Program-made: the position numbers and the translations under genes
Notes under the pieces: model-generated
The model's input: the letters and a program-made list of their open reading frames with translations, nothing else
What the model was told of the DNA's origin: nothing
Databases searched by the model: none
In this document: positions 24,658 through 33,016 of the stretch, in pieces
How the letters are laid out: every line of letters begins with the position of its first letter
Numbering within the stretch: position 1 is the stretch's first letter
Source of the DNA: Bacteroidales bacterium
GTDB lineage: Bacteria > Bacteroidota > Bacteroidia > Bacteroidales > F082
Direction: 5' to 3'
Assembly (NCBI GenBank): GCA_024400295.1
Contig: JAKSNA010000030.1
Span: forward strand, 1 to 35,058
Length of the DNA: 35,058 nt

Positions 24658-25899
24658 TCTAACAACTTTCCCTTTCAGAATCATCTTTTCGACCTTGTTC
24701 GCGCCGTAGTAATACGGCATGAACTCAAGCTGTGTCATTGGTTTTGTGATGATTACGTTGGCGATCTTGCCCTTGGTTATCGAGCCGAGCTCCTCGCTCA
24801 CGTTCATCGCGTAAGCTGTGTTCAAGGTCGTGGCGTTGAGTGCTTCCTCCGGTGTCATCCTGTATCTTATACAGGCGCACGACAGCACGAACTGCATGTT
24901 TCCCGACGGCGACGTCCCCGGGTTGAAGTCCGAGGCCATGGCGACCGGCAATCCCGCGTTTATCATGTCGCGCACCGGCGAGAGCGGGAGGTTCAGGAAG
25001 AAAGCACAGCCGGGCAGCACCGTCGGCATCGTCTCCGAGCCTTTCAGCACCTCGATCTCGGCTTTGCCCATCTGTTCGAGGTGGTCAACGCTGATGGCGC
25101 CGTACTTCACCCCGACCTGCACGCCGCCCGACACCGCCATCTCGTTGGCGTGGATCTTCGGTTTCATCCCGAACTTAATTCCTTGAACGAGAATGCGTTC
25201 AGTATCTTCACATGTAAAGAACCCCTTGTCGCAGAACACATCGATGAAGTCGGCGAGGTCTTCAGCCGCCACCATCGGTATCATCTCGTTGATGACAAGG
25301 TCAACGTAATCCTCCTGATGTCCGCGGTACTCCATCGGGATGCCGTGTGCGCCGAGGAAATTTGATTTTATCGTCAGCAGCGAGTTCTCTTTCAAACGCT
25401 TGATGACGCGCAGCATCTTCAGCTCGCTCTCGGTGGTGAGGCCGTAGCCGCTCTTGATCTCGACGGCGCCGGTGCCCATGCGCGTTATCTCTTCGAGGCG
25501 CATCATCGCCGACTCGTAAAGCTCGTCTTCACTTGCCGCAGCCGTGGCCTTTGCGGAGTTAAGGATTCCGCCGCCGCGTTTCGCGATGTCCTCGTAGCTC
25601 AAGCCGCGAATCTTGTCGCAAAACTCCATCTCACGTGAGTTCGCATAGACGAGATGCGTGTGCGAGTCGCAGAACGCCGGAAGCACGAGACCACCTTTCG
25701 CATCGACGACCCGCTTCTCCGTCGCGAGATATTCCTGCAACTCCTGTGAATCCATCGCGCCGTAGTCGGCAATCTTGCTTCCTTTTATATAAAGGTATGC
25801 GTTCTTTATGCGCCCGACCTCCGACATCGCAGCCCCGCATTTCATCAGGCTGCCGTCTTCAAGGACGCCGCAGAGTTCTTTGATGTTTGTTATTAACAT
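24655..25899 (-). CDS. hutI: Imidazolonepropionase
   Basis: A 414-residue amidohydrolase catalysing the third step of histidine degradation, imidazolone propionate to formiminoglutamate. Metal-site and family motifs: FCDSHTHLVYANSRE (near residue 75), RGGGILNSAKAT, GTGAVEIKSGYGLT, FLGAHGIP, HANEMAVSGG, SVDHLEQM and MASDFNPGTSPSG. Length is normal for HutI. The other hut genes are not in this window. It follows the deoxyhypusine-synthase-like gene on the same strand with a 101-bp repeat-containing gap, so co-transcription is possible. No clear -7 box is visible directly upstream. Confidence 0.95.
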   Translation of the reverse strand: MLITNIKELCGVLEDGSLMKCGAAMSEVGRIKNAYLYIKGSKIADYGAMDSQELQEYLATEKRVVDAKGGLVLPAFCDSHTHLVYANSREMEFCDKIRGLSYEDIAKRGGGILNSAKATAAASEDELYESAMMRLEEITRMGTGAVEIKSGYGLTTESELKMLRVIKRLKENSLLTIKSNFLGAHGIPMEYRGHQEDYVDLVINEMIPMVAAEDLADFIDVFCDKGFFTCEDTERILVQGIKFGMKPKIHANEMAVSGGVQVGVKYGAISVDHLEQMGKAEIEVLKGSETMPTVLPGCAFFLNLPLSPVRDMINAGLPVAMASDFNPGTSPSGNMQFVLSCACIRYRMTPEEALNATTLNTAYAMNVSEELGSITKGKIANVIITKPMTQLEFMPYYYGANKVEKMILKGKVVR

Positions 25900-25937
25900 G
25901 TTTTAAAGTTTTTGAAAGTGTGGAGTTTTAAGAGTTA

Positions 25938-25982
25938 AGAGTGGAGTTGGGATGGAAACTCCACTCTCAAAACTCCACTCTT
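25938..25982. repeat. Inverted and direct repeats of AACTCCACTCT
   Basis: AGAGTGGAGTT (25938-25948) pairs with AACTCCACTCT (25957-25967) over an 8-nt loop, and a further AACTCCACTCT copy follows at 25971-25981. It lies between the deoxyhypusine-synthase-like gene and hutI and could form a hairpin in a shared transcript; no T-tract is attached. Confidence 0.6.
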
Positions 25983-26000
25983 AACACTAATATTTGTAAA

Positions 26001-27053
26001 CTAACGATTCTCAAAGAGTTTCTGCCAGTTCTTGTACTCGCGTTTCTTCCAAGGGCCGTTGTGATAGACGTATGAGGCAATCATCGGGATGACCGTGGTG
26101 CCTTCGGCATAGACCATCTGCTGGAGCTTCTCGCTCACCTTGCCCCAGGAACCGGCCTCAAGCAGTGTCGATGACGAGCATGCACCGTCGCGGACGTCGG
26201 CGACTGTGATCTGGATGGCGTATTTGTGCATCGGGACGTCGTAGCCGAGGATTTCGGCGCAGACGACGGTGTCCTGCGCGAAGTTCTTAGGCGTGCCGCC
26301 GCCGACCATGAACAGGCCTGTCTGCGGGGCGTTCATCTTGATTTCAGTGAGTTCGATGAAGTCGCGGACCGAGTCGATACTGACATATTTCTCGTTTTTG
26401 TGTGTGCGTTCCCACTGGTGCTTGCCGATGCCGAAGCCTGCCGACGAGTCGCTGAATGCCGGGCAGAACATCGGGACGCCGCACTCGTAGCATGTCTGGA
26501 TGAGGCTGTCCTTCTTCACGCCGTGGCCGTCATGCAGCCATTTGCCGAGGTTCCACAGGAACTCGCGCGACGAGTACGGACGCGGTTCGAGGATGTTCGA
26601 AAGCTCGTATGTGGCGTTGTCGCAGGCCTGGAGCTGCTCCTCGTCGATGAACGTGTCATAGATGCGGTCGATGTAAAGCTCGCGGAGCTTAGTGTCGGCG
26701 ATGACGTTCTCTTTCTCACCGATATAATGTTTGAAGCCGAGAGCCTCGAAGAGGTCCATGTCGATGACTGACGCGCCTGTCGAGACGACGACGTCGATCA
26801 TCTTGTTGCGGACCATGTCAACATAGACCTGCATGCAGCCTGCCGCAGATGTCGAGCCGGCGAGCGTGAGGATGTTGGTACACTGTTTCTCCTTGCACAT
26901 CATCATGAAGATGTCGGCCGCGCGTGCCGTGTCGCGTGAGGTGAACGACATCTGGCGCATCGCGTCGATGATTTCCGTTGAGTCGTACTTCTTGATGTCA
27001 ATGTGTTTGACCTCGTTCTTCAGAAGGTCTTTCTTCTCTAATTTTCTTGCCAT
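26001..27053 (-). CDS. Deoxyhypusine-synthase-like protein
   Basis: A 350-residue member of the deoxyhypusine synthase family. In eukaryotes and archaea the enzyme transfers aminobutyl from spermidine to eIF5A using NAD; bacteria lack eIF5A, and bacterial relatives are linked to polyamine chemistry such as homospermidine synthesis. The catalytic-lysine region is kept: GSWGKV with Lys305, equivalent to Lys329 of human enzyme. Other family segments include ILTLAGSTSAAGCM, VSTGASVIDMDL, FCPAFSDSSAGFGIG and GGGTPKNFAQDTV. I use the ATG at 27053; in-frame ATGs exist upstream, one of which (27086) would be nearly leaderless from the -7 box at 27105-27098. Substrate unknown. Confidence 0.87.
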   Translation of the reverse strand: MARKLEKKDLLKNEVKHIDIKKYDSTEIIDAMRQMSFTSRDTARAADIFMMMCKEKQCTNILTLAGSTSAAGCMQVYVDMVRNKMIDVVVSTGASVIDMDLFEALGFKHYIGEKENVIADTKLRELYIDRIYDTFIDEEQLQACDNATYELSNILEPRPYSSREFLWNLGKWLHDGHGVKKDSLIQTCYECGVPMFCPAFSDSSAGFGIGKHQWERTHKNEKYVSIDSVRDFIELTEIKMNAPQTGLFMVGGGTPKNFAQDTVVCAEILGYDVPMHKYAIQITVADVRDGACSSSTLLEAGSWGKVSEKLQQMVYAEGTTVIPMIASYVYHNGPWKKREYKNWQKLFENR

Positions 27054-27097
27054 TTCTATTTTATTTTGATTGATGAATAATTGCATTTTTAAAGTTG

Positions 27098-27105
27098 CAA
27101 AGATA
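27098..27105 (-). promoter_or_regulatory. -7 box of the deoxyhypusine-synthase-like gene
   Basis: The minus strand reads TATCTTTG (exact TAnnTTTG), about 45 nt before the ATG at 27053. Confidence 0.55.
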
Positions 27106-27126
27106 CGATTAAAATGAAAAAAAACG

Positions 27127-27134
27127 TACTTTTG
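27127..27134 (+). promoter_or_regulatory. -7 box of the thioredoxin-like gene
   Basis: TACTTTTG matches TAnnTTTG exactly and lies 15 nt before the ATG at 27150; it excludes an upstream in-frame start at 27114. It is divergent from the box at 27098-27105. Confidence 0.55.
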
Positions 27135-27149
27135 CAAAAATTTATTTTC

Positions 27150-27632
27150 ATGAAAAAACTTCCTGTCATAGCGATTTTGGCAATGATGGCGTTTTCGGCC
27201 TGCGGAGGGTCAGGAAACGATGGCGAAGACAAGAGCCAGTCGGATGCAACATCTTCAGAATCAATCAAAAAGAATGAATTGATAAAAGAATTGTCGTACA
27301 AGGATTTCATCAAAGATGTGTGGGATTTCGAGACTTATCCCGACTCTTTCGCCTTCGCCGGCAAGCTGCCATGCGTGATTGATTTTTATGCAACATGGTG
27401 CGGACCGTGCAAGAAGGTCGCCCCGGTCATTGAGAATCTTGCCAAGGAATACAAAGGCAAAGTGAACGTCTATAAAGTGGACATTGACGCCGAGCAAAAG
27501 CTCTCTACCGTTTTGAAAATCAGAAACATACCGACTGTTTATTTCCTTGAAGAGGGCAAACAGCCGAGCTATTCCGTAGGCGCGAAGGACGAGATTTACT
27601 TCCGCTCGATGTTCGACAGATTGGCCAGATAG
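27150..27632 (+). CDS. Thioredoxin-fold lipoprotein
   Basis: A 160-residue predicted periplasm-facing thioredoxin. The signal KKLPVIAILAMMAFSAC ends in a lipobox (Cys17), followed by a low-complexity Ser/Asp/Glu linker. The thioredoxin domain starts near residue 60 and has VIDFYATWCGPCKKVAPVIE with the redox-active CGPC, then VYKVDIDAEQKLSTVLKIRN and the cis-proline segment NIPTVYFLEEGK. Such proteins reduce or form disulfides in exported proteins. Its last 37 bp overlap the convergent WbqC gene. Confidence 0.92.
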   Translation: MKKLPVIAILAMMAFSACGGSGNDGEDKSQSDATSSESIKKNELIKELSYKDFIKDVWDFETYPDSFAFAGKLPCVIDFYATWCGPCKKVAPVIENLAKEYKGKVNVYKVDIDAEQKLSTVLKIRNIPTVYFLEEGKQPSYSVGAKDEIYFRSMFDRLAR

Positions 27633-28222
27633 CCGAGCGACTCAGGCCCTTCGTTGAAAAGCAGATCCAGCGCCGAAAGATTTGACACAAACGGCTGCCT
27701 GTCCTCAAACACCTGGTAATATTTCGGGAAATGCGTCATCTCCAGCTGCCATTTCGACAGCGACAACCTGTAGTCATCTGTCGGGCCTGCCATTTTCGCA
27801 AAATCTTCAGTGTATTTTATTTCCTTATTGACTTTCAATACTTTAAGAATGAACTTCAGGCAAAACTCATTCAACTCGACGAGCGTCTCGAATTTCGTCT
27901 GAAACGCCTTTTCCAAATACGGGAAATAATAATCGAAATACGGTGACTTACGGTATGCGGCCTCAAGACAGCGTTGGTGAATCTGCTGCCACGGCTCGCG
28001 GTAGCTTACCGCCACATCCTTTGTCATCGTGTGGTTGCCGTTTTGTTTCACCACCGGCACCGTCAGCGTCTGCAGGCCGTTGGCCGTCATCACATTGCAA
28101 CGGGTACGACAAGACTGCTTCTGATAAGTCTCAAAGACTTCAATCCTTGGTTCTTCACACTTCAAAAACAATGCCATCCACTGAATATCAGGCATATACG
28201 CTGTCGGAAAAATACATTCCAC
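27596..28222 (-). CDS. WbqC-family protein
   Basis: A 208-residue protein of the WbqC family, named from polysaccharide clusters but with no proven reaction. Matching segments are FPTAYMPDIQWMALFLKC at the start, EVFETYQKQSCRTRCNVMTA, LTVPVV, EPWQQIHQRCLEAAYRKSPY and FDYYFPYLE. The frame has no ATG at the expected place; I use the GTG at 28222, although the frame is open further upstream, so the start is uncertain. It follows the 7TM-HD gene by 47 bp on the same strand and overlaps the thioredoxin gene at its 3' end. Confidence 0.83.
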   Translation of the reverse strand: MECIFPTAYMPDIQWMALFLKCEEPRIEVFETYQKQSCRTRCNVMTANGLQTLTVPVVKQNGNHTMTKDVAVSYREPWQQIHQRCLEAAYRKSPYFDYYFPYLEKAFQTKFETLVELNEFCLKFILKVLKVNKEIKYTEDFAKMAGPTDDYRLSLSKWQLEMTHFPKYYQVFEDRQPFVSNLSALDLLFNEGPESLGYLANLSNIERK

Positions 28223-28269
28223 CTTTTCTGTCTTTACTCTATAAACATTGATCGTTTGATTCCTCTCCC

Positions 28270-30330
28270 CTATTTCGGGTATTCGACACGCGGATGATAC
28301 ACGCTAATCAGTTTTTTCTTCAGCACCTTCTTGACGGTCATCACGTCGCGGTAAGTGATGTTTGTGTTATCGAACTGAGCGGCCTTAATCTGTCCGTCTA
28401 TGATATTGTCAACCACCGAGTTGATAGCGGTCTCCGTCTTGTCTTTCAGGCTTCTCGACGCCGCCTCCACCGCGTCGCACATCATAAGCACAGCGGTCTC
28501 TTTCGAGAAAGGAATCGGGCCGCGATACTTGAAGTCATTCTCGTCAACATCGGGGTTCTCACGCAGCTCTTGTATGTAAAAGTACTCGGTGCGGCGCGTC
28601 CCGTGATGAGTCCTCACGAAATCCTTAATCTGTTCGGGGATTCGGTATTCGCCACAAATCTCAATGCCATCGATGACGTGACTGATGATAATCTGCGCAC
28701 TCTCCTCGTTCGACAAGTCTTCATGCGGATTATATGCACCATTCTGATTTTCAATAAAATAAGTAGGATTCCTCAACTTTCCGACATCGTGGTACAAAGC
28801 ACCTGTCCGAGCGAGCATCGCATTGCCACCTATATTATAAACGACCTCTTCGCAAAGGTCGGCGACCTGCATCGCGTGTTGGAAGGTGCCTGGCGCCTCC
28901 GAAGCGAGACGGCGCAGCAGCGGACTGTTGGTGTTGCTCAACTCGAGCAAGGTCAATTCCGTGACGACACGGAAAATCTTCTCGACGGCGAAAACCAGCG
29001 GCAAGGCCAGCAGTGTCAGGAAGGCGTTCATGGCAAACAGCTCCACGTTGAAAATGAACGACAGGTCAAAACTACCGTCAAACATCAACACCGCGCCGAC
29101 ACTTATGAAGGCATACGCGATGAAGACAATCAGCGATGCCTTGAAATACGCCGAGCGACTCCTGTGTCTCGCCAGAAGGAACATCACAGAAATCGAGACG
29201 AACAGCTGTTCGGTGAAGAACAGGAACGGATTCGGCACCGCGAGACAAATAACGAGAAGTGTCATTATCTGAACAATAACCGTGACCCGTGGCTCAAAGA
29301 ACGTCATGAGTATCATCACTGTTATTGAAATCGGCACCATGTAAAGCCATTCCGGCTTGTATTTCAGCACTATGAACGTCGGGATTATGGCGAGTAACAT
29401 CAGCACCAGAATCATTATTATTCTCTTCACCTGACTGAAAACGCCCGGGTAGAACATCTTCATTATCACATACAGGCACAGGAACACTATCGTCACAAGC
29501 ATTATCTGTCCGAACAGGATGTTGTTTGTCCCGAAGAAAGAATTGGAATACAAATCTTCGTATTCTCTCTGCAAAGAATTGATTATCATATATTTCTCCT
29601 CGGTGACGACTTCATCCTTCGAGATGATGAGTTCGTCTTTCTGAACCATGCCGAAAGTAGGCATGACATTGTCAAAGGCATGGTTTCTCGCCTGTGCCGT
29701 CAGGCTTTCAGAGAATACGATATTTTGCCGTAACGACTCGAGGATCAATTTGTTAAGAAACGCTTTGACCTCAGGGTCGGTCACCGTCTCCAACATCGAA
29801 GTCACCGCATCGGAAGCCGTCGCCATGTTATAGACCTCATCCAGCGAAATCTCATAAACCACCTTGCCGTTCAACACATCCACGATGCCTTCTGAACTCA
29901 TGTTCCCGAAAGAACCGGCGTTTGAGATTATGCCTTTCTTTTGTATCGAGTCATAAATCCTCAACGCCATATTCTCATACATCTCCTTGTCACGCATCGC
30001 ACCGACGTATTGATTTTCAAACGTATAAACCAATTGTTCACGACCTTTATCCGAGATTTTCTCGTCATAGACAAAAATAGGATGCACGTTCTCCATCGCA
30101 TCGTTGCGTTCTTTCCAAAGTTGCTCCTCTGTCTTGTAAATCGGGAAATTGAATGGAGCATACAGTGTTTCATGACTCCACGGACGCAATTTTGTAAATT
30201 CGTACTTGAATTTCGCGCTCCGAGGCATGAAATAAACCGCCAATACCACTGCGGCGACAAACACCAACACTCTCCAAATGTCATAATACGAATGCCGAAT
30301 ATCATCGGCCATCTTCTCTATTTTATTCAT
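28270..30330 (-). CDS. pgpH: 7TM-HD phosphodiesterase, PgpH-like
   Basis: A 686-residue membrane enzyme of the 7TMR-HDED class. PgpH relatives hydrolyse the second messenger c-di-AMP. The layout is one N-terminal helix (VLVFVAAVVLAVYFMP), a large extracytoplasmic 7TMR-HDED domain (about 35-260), a bundle of about seven transmembrane helices (270-470) and a cytoplasmic HD domain. HD residues are visible as FQHAMQVADL, GALYHDVGK, a TYFIENQ insert, RTHHGT and MCDAVEAASRS. I use the ATG at 30330; an in-frame TTG precedes it by two codons. It is divergent from the NlpC/P60 gene. c-di-AMP control is commonly linked to cell-wall and osmotic balance. Confidence 0.9.
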   Translation of the reverse strand: MNKIEKMADDIRHSYYDIWRVLVFVAAVVLAVYFMPRSAKFKYEFTKLRPWSHETLYAPFNFPIYKTEEQLWKERNDAMENVHPIFVYDEKISDKGREQLVYTFENQYVGAMRDKEMYENMALRIYDSIQKKGIISNAGSFGNMSSEGIVDVLNGKVVYEISLDEVYNMATASDAVTSMLETVTDPEVKAFLNKLILESLRQNIVFSESLTAQARNHAFDNVMPTFGMVQKDELIISKDEVVTEEKYMIINSLQREYEDLYSNSFFGTNNILFGQIMLVTIVFLCLYVIMKMFYPGVFSQVKRIIMILVLMLLAIIPTFIVLKYKPEWLYMVPISITVMILMTFFEPRVTVIVQIMTLLVICLAVPNPFLFFTEQLFVSISVMFLLARHRSRSAYFKASLIVFIAYAFISVGAVLMFDGSFDLSFIFNVELFAMNAFLTLLALPLVFAVEKIFRVVTELTLLELSNTNSPLLRRLASEAPGTFQHAMQVADLCEEVVYNIGGNAMLARTGALYHDVGKLRNPTYFIENQNGAYNPHEDLSNEESAQIIISHVIDGIEICGEYRIPEQIKDFVRTHHGTRRTEYFYIQELRENPDVDENDFKYRGPIPFSKETAVLMMCDAVEAASRSLKDKTETAINSVVDNIIDGQIKAAQFDNTNITYRDVMTVKKVLKKKLISVYHPRVEYPK

Positions 30331-30405
30331 ATTCAATTATTTATCAAACACAATAAACCTTCTTTTTTTATTTTTATGGAGTTGTAAAAGTACAAATTTT
30401 TCGTG

Positions 30406-30413
30406 TAACTTTG
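30406..30413 (+). promoter_or_regulatory. Promoter of the NlpC/P60 gene
   Basis: TAACTTTG matches TAnnTTTG exactly, with TTG at 30382-30384, 21 nt upstream. The leader is about 33 nt to the ATG at 30452. Confidence 0.6.
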
Positions 30414-30451
30414 CAGAAAAGTTTTTGTTTGAAAAATAAGCACAAAGAAAC

Positions 30452-31186
30452 ATGTACGGGATTTGCAAATCTTCCACAATATGCGTCAGGAAAGAGCCTT
30501 CGCACGGCAGTGAATTAGTCACAGAGTTGTTGTTCAACGACTTGTATCAAGTCATCGAAGACGGCAAAGACTGGCTGAAAATCAGGATGGACTATGACGG
30601 TTACGAAGGGTGGATCAGCAGGAAGCAGCATGCTGATATACAACAAGTTGATTATGAGGAGTTAAAGTGCAAGACCTACAGAGTTGTCAGCAACCCCGTT
30701 GAGGTTTATGACGACAAGATTCTCACTTTCGGAACGACTGTTTTTGGAAACCAAAACCATAACCATAACCATAACCAAAACCATAACCAAAACAAAAACC
30801 CAGAGCTAAACGAGATGATTTCCAACGGATTGCAGTTGTTAGACGTTCCGTATCGTTGGGGCGGCCGCACTGTTTTCGGCATCGACTGCTCCGGTTTCGT
30901 GCAGCTTTGCGCGAAGAGTATCGGGATAAAGCTCCCGCGTGATGCTTCGCAGCAGGTGAAATGCGGCAACGACGTGTATTTTCTGGTGGAGGCGCAACCG
31001 GGTGACCTCGCTTTTTTCGAGAATGAAGAGCACCATATCGTCCATGTCGGCATCATCATCGAAGGCGAGAAGATACTGCACGCCTCCGGGAAAGTCAGGA
31101 TTGACTCCATCGACCAGACAGGCATCTTCAATGAAGAGTTGGGGAAGCACACACACTTTCTGGCTGCGATAAAGAGAATCGGCTAA
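30452..31186 (+). CDS. NlpC/P60 (C40) peptidase with SH3 domain and repeat linker
   Basis: A 244-residue cysteine peptidase resembling dipeptidyl-peptidase VI/YkfC-type enzymes that cut gamma-D-Glu-diamino-acid bonds in murein peptides. An N-terminal bacterial SH3-like domain (residues 1-60, ending GYEGWISRK) has no signal peptide, suggesting a cytosolic role in murein-peptide recycling. A linker at 98-116 is an Asn-His/Asn-Gln repeat encoded by a hexanucleotide array. The catalytic domain then shows GIDCSGFVQLC (nucleophile Cys), HIVHVGII and LHASG (histidines). The peptidase core is intact. The gene is divergent from pgpH. Confidence 0.9.
   Translation: MYGICKSSTICVRKEPSHGSELVTELLFNDLYQVIEDGKDWLKIRMDYDGYEGWISRKQHADIQQVDYEELKCKTYRVVSNPVEVYDDKILTFGTTVFGNQNHNHNHNQNHNQNKNPELNEMISNGLQLLDVPYRWGGRTVFGIDCSGFVQLCAKSIGIKLPRDASQQVKCGNDVYFLVEAQPGDLAFFENEEHHIVHVGIIIEGEKILHASGKVRIDSIDQTGIFNEELGKHTHFLAAIKRIG
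30749..30796 (+). repeat. In-frame hexanucleotide array in the NlpC/P60 gene
   Basis: Eight hexamers of the AACCAA/AACCAT type (the last AACAAA) encode alternating Asn with His, Gln or Lys. Because the unit is 6 bp, copy-number change would alter linker length without breaking the frame. The same hexamer type is at 321-344. Confidence 0.85.
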
Positions 31187-31203
31187 AAGTTAAAAGAGGA
31201 GAG

Positions 31204-32922
31204 TTAAGAGAGAAGGATTTTTTCAACAATTTTGTTGATTTCAACGATTTGACTTCTGTCGCCTGCAAGTACCTTATTCACAAGGTTTTGCAACAGTTCG
31301 TCTTCTTTTTCGGTGATTTCAGGGAAAGGCAGTTCCATGAGATTTCCTTTTAAAATCTTAATCTCACCGAACAGCGATTTATAAAGGAACTTGTACAAGT
31401 CGCTGTTCAAAAACGCGAGCACCGTTTTCATCGACATTCCGGGAATCTTGGGAATCAATATGTTAGCACTGTTCAGGAAGAGACTTCGCGTGTCGTCGTA
31501 TGCGAAGACGAGTTTGTCTGAGATGAACCTGTAAACTAATTTTTCCTCCGCACGGTAAATCTCGTCTTTTGCAACCTGCTGAAAATCATCACGTTTGTAT
31601 TCAATGAACTTTCTCGGCGTTTTCAAGGTATATGGCTCAATTTCCTTTCCCGTAAAAATCGGTTCAAGTCCCCTACCCTGCCTCTCCTTGAGTTTGTGTC
31701 GGTTGTCGCCGGTTATCACGCCCAACGCCCAAGTGCTGCCCGCCAAAGTGTATTTCCCATTCGACAAAATCCCTCTCACAATCCTATCATCATTTTCACT
31801 TAACAAATTGAAATTCAAGTTTTTAGTCAAGAAAAACGAAGACCTTGAGACATATCGTGTATTTCCATTTTCGATGACTTTCACCCGTTGACCATCACCG
31901 TCTTGACGGCGCAGTTCGACATCGACATATTTTGTCTGGACACCTGAAAAGACATCAGGATACAACGTGATTGAAGCGAGTTCGCCGTTGTTCAGAAGGA
32001 ACTCGCGAAACGCCTTGTGACATCTGACATTCAATATTGATTCCGGCAGAAGAAATCTTATAACTCCGTTATTTTCAAGCTGTTGAAACGATTTCTCAAA
32101 AAACAGCGAGAAGCTCTCCTTCTTTGAAATTGTCTTTTTTTCGGCATCAACGATGGCGGCACCCCACGGCGGATTCGAGACGATGTAGGTTTGTAGGTGT
32201 TTGAGGTATCCAGGTGTTTGAGGTGAAGAGGTTTTGAGATAGTCGCAGCAAAATACCTGAGGTTCAAAGTCTTCATCGGGGAATTTCAGGAGTAGGTTGA
32301 ACTTCGCGAGCATCACGGCGATCGGGTCATTGTCGCAGCCGAAGATCTGTTCAGGTCTCACATTTTCGAGTGCGAGCATGAAAATGCCGCTGCCGCAACA
32401 CGGGTCGAGGAACGTCTGACCCCCCGAGAAATCAAGGCCTTTCGTCATGTTCTTCGCAATATTGAACGGTGTGTAATACGAGCCTTTCGTATTTTTCTCG
32501 CCTTCAGTCAGGAACATCTGATAAACCAGTCCGAGAAGGTCCGCCTCATCATCAGGGAATTGAAAATCAAGGATTTCAGAAATGATTTTGTAATCCAACT
32601 GCAAAGAAGCAACGATTTTCCGAGATGCACCGCTGCCCATCTTTACAGTTTCGCAACGATTTGATTTCGACAGCAGGTTCATTCCGACGGAAAGCATCAC
32701 GTCGCCGATTTCGTATTTATTTTCTTTGCAGAAATCCACAAACCGTTGAATCACAACGATGTTTTCCCTATTCGAGAAATATTCCACAGGCAGCACAGAC
32801 TTCTTCGAGAGGCGTTTGTTCGCCCTCGAAGTGAGTTTTCCATCGACATTCGGATTCAATTTACGCCAGTTGCGTGCCGTCGCATCCGAAATCATCGGGA
32901 CATCTGCCTTGGAATGCCTCAT
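31204..32922 (-). CDS. Solitary N6-adenine DNA methyltransferase
   Basis: A 572-residue gamma-type adenine methyltransferase. A short N-terminal region (MRHSKADVPMISDATARNW) looks like a small DNA-binding helix segment. The SAM-binding motif I is FLDPCCGSGIFMLA, preceded by GSYYTPFNIAKNM; the catalytic motif IV is SNPPWG. The C-terminal third (from about 390, GVITGDNRHKLKERQG, EPYTLKTPRKFIEY) resembles TaqI-like target-recognition domains. No restriction endonuclease gene adjoins it. The frame is open to a TTG at 32976, but a -7 box inside that stretch places the start at the ATG at 32922. An intergenic-type repeat lies inside the coding sequence at 32195-32224. Confidence 0.87.
   Translation of the reverse strand: MRHSKADVPMISDATARNWRKLNPNVDGKLTSRANKRLSKKSVLPVEYFSNRENIVVIQRFVDFCKENKYEIGDVMLSVGMNLLSKSNRCETVKMGSGASRKIVASLQLDYKIISEILDFQFPDDEADLLGLVYQMFLTEGEKNTKGSYYTPFNIAKNMTKGLDFSGGQTFLDPCCGSGIFMLALENVRPEQIFGCDNDPIAVMLAKFNLLLKFPDEDFEPQVFCCDYLKTSSPQTPGYLKHLQTYIVSNPPWGAAIVDAEKKTISKKESFSLFFEKSFQQLENNGVIRFLLPESILNVRCHKAFREFLLNNGELASITLYPDVFSGVQTKYVDVELRRQDGDGQRVKVIENGNTRYVSRSSFFLTKNLNFNLLSENDDRIVRGILSNGKYTLAGSTWALGVITGDNRHKLKERQGRGLEPIFTGKEIEPYTLKTPRKFIEYKRDDFQQVAKDEIYRAEEKLVYRFISDKLVFAYDDTRSLFLNSANILIPKIPGMSMKTVLAFLNSDLYKFLYKSLFGEIKILKGNLMELPFPEITEKEDELLQNLVNKVLAGDRSQIVEINKIVEKILLS
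32195..32224 (-). repeat. Direct repeat inside the methyltransferase gene
   Basis: AGGTGTTTGAGGT occurs at 32195-32207 and 32212-32224 (period 17), with related AGGT-rich sequence on both sides (32187-32240). It codes for a Thr/Pro/Leu-rich stretch (SSPQTPGYLKHLQTY) just before the catalytic SNPPWG motif. Confidence 0.75.
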
Positions 32923-32936
32923 TTCAAAATTTTTTG

Positions 32937-32944
32937 CAAAAATA
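32937..32944 (-). promoter_or_regulatory. -7 box of the methyltransferase gene
   Basis: The minus strand reads TATTTTTG (exact TAnnTTTG), 14 nt before the ATG at 32922. It lies inside the longer open frame and argues for the shorter protein. Confidence 0.5.
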
Positions 32945-33016
32945 TTACTATTATTAACCTGATTCATATTTTTCAAAAAAAATTAAAAATTTTTAGGCAG
33001 TTAAAAATAATTCCTT

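Noticed and set aside
28294..29328. 344-codon plus-strand frame opposite pgpH
   Set aside because: Antisense to a confident 7TM-HD gene; the Arg/His/Gln-rich translation has no domain.
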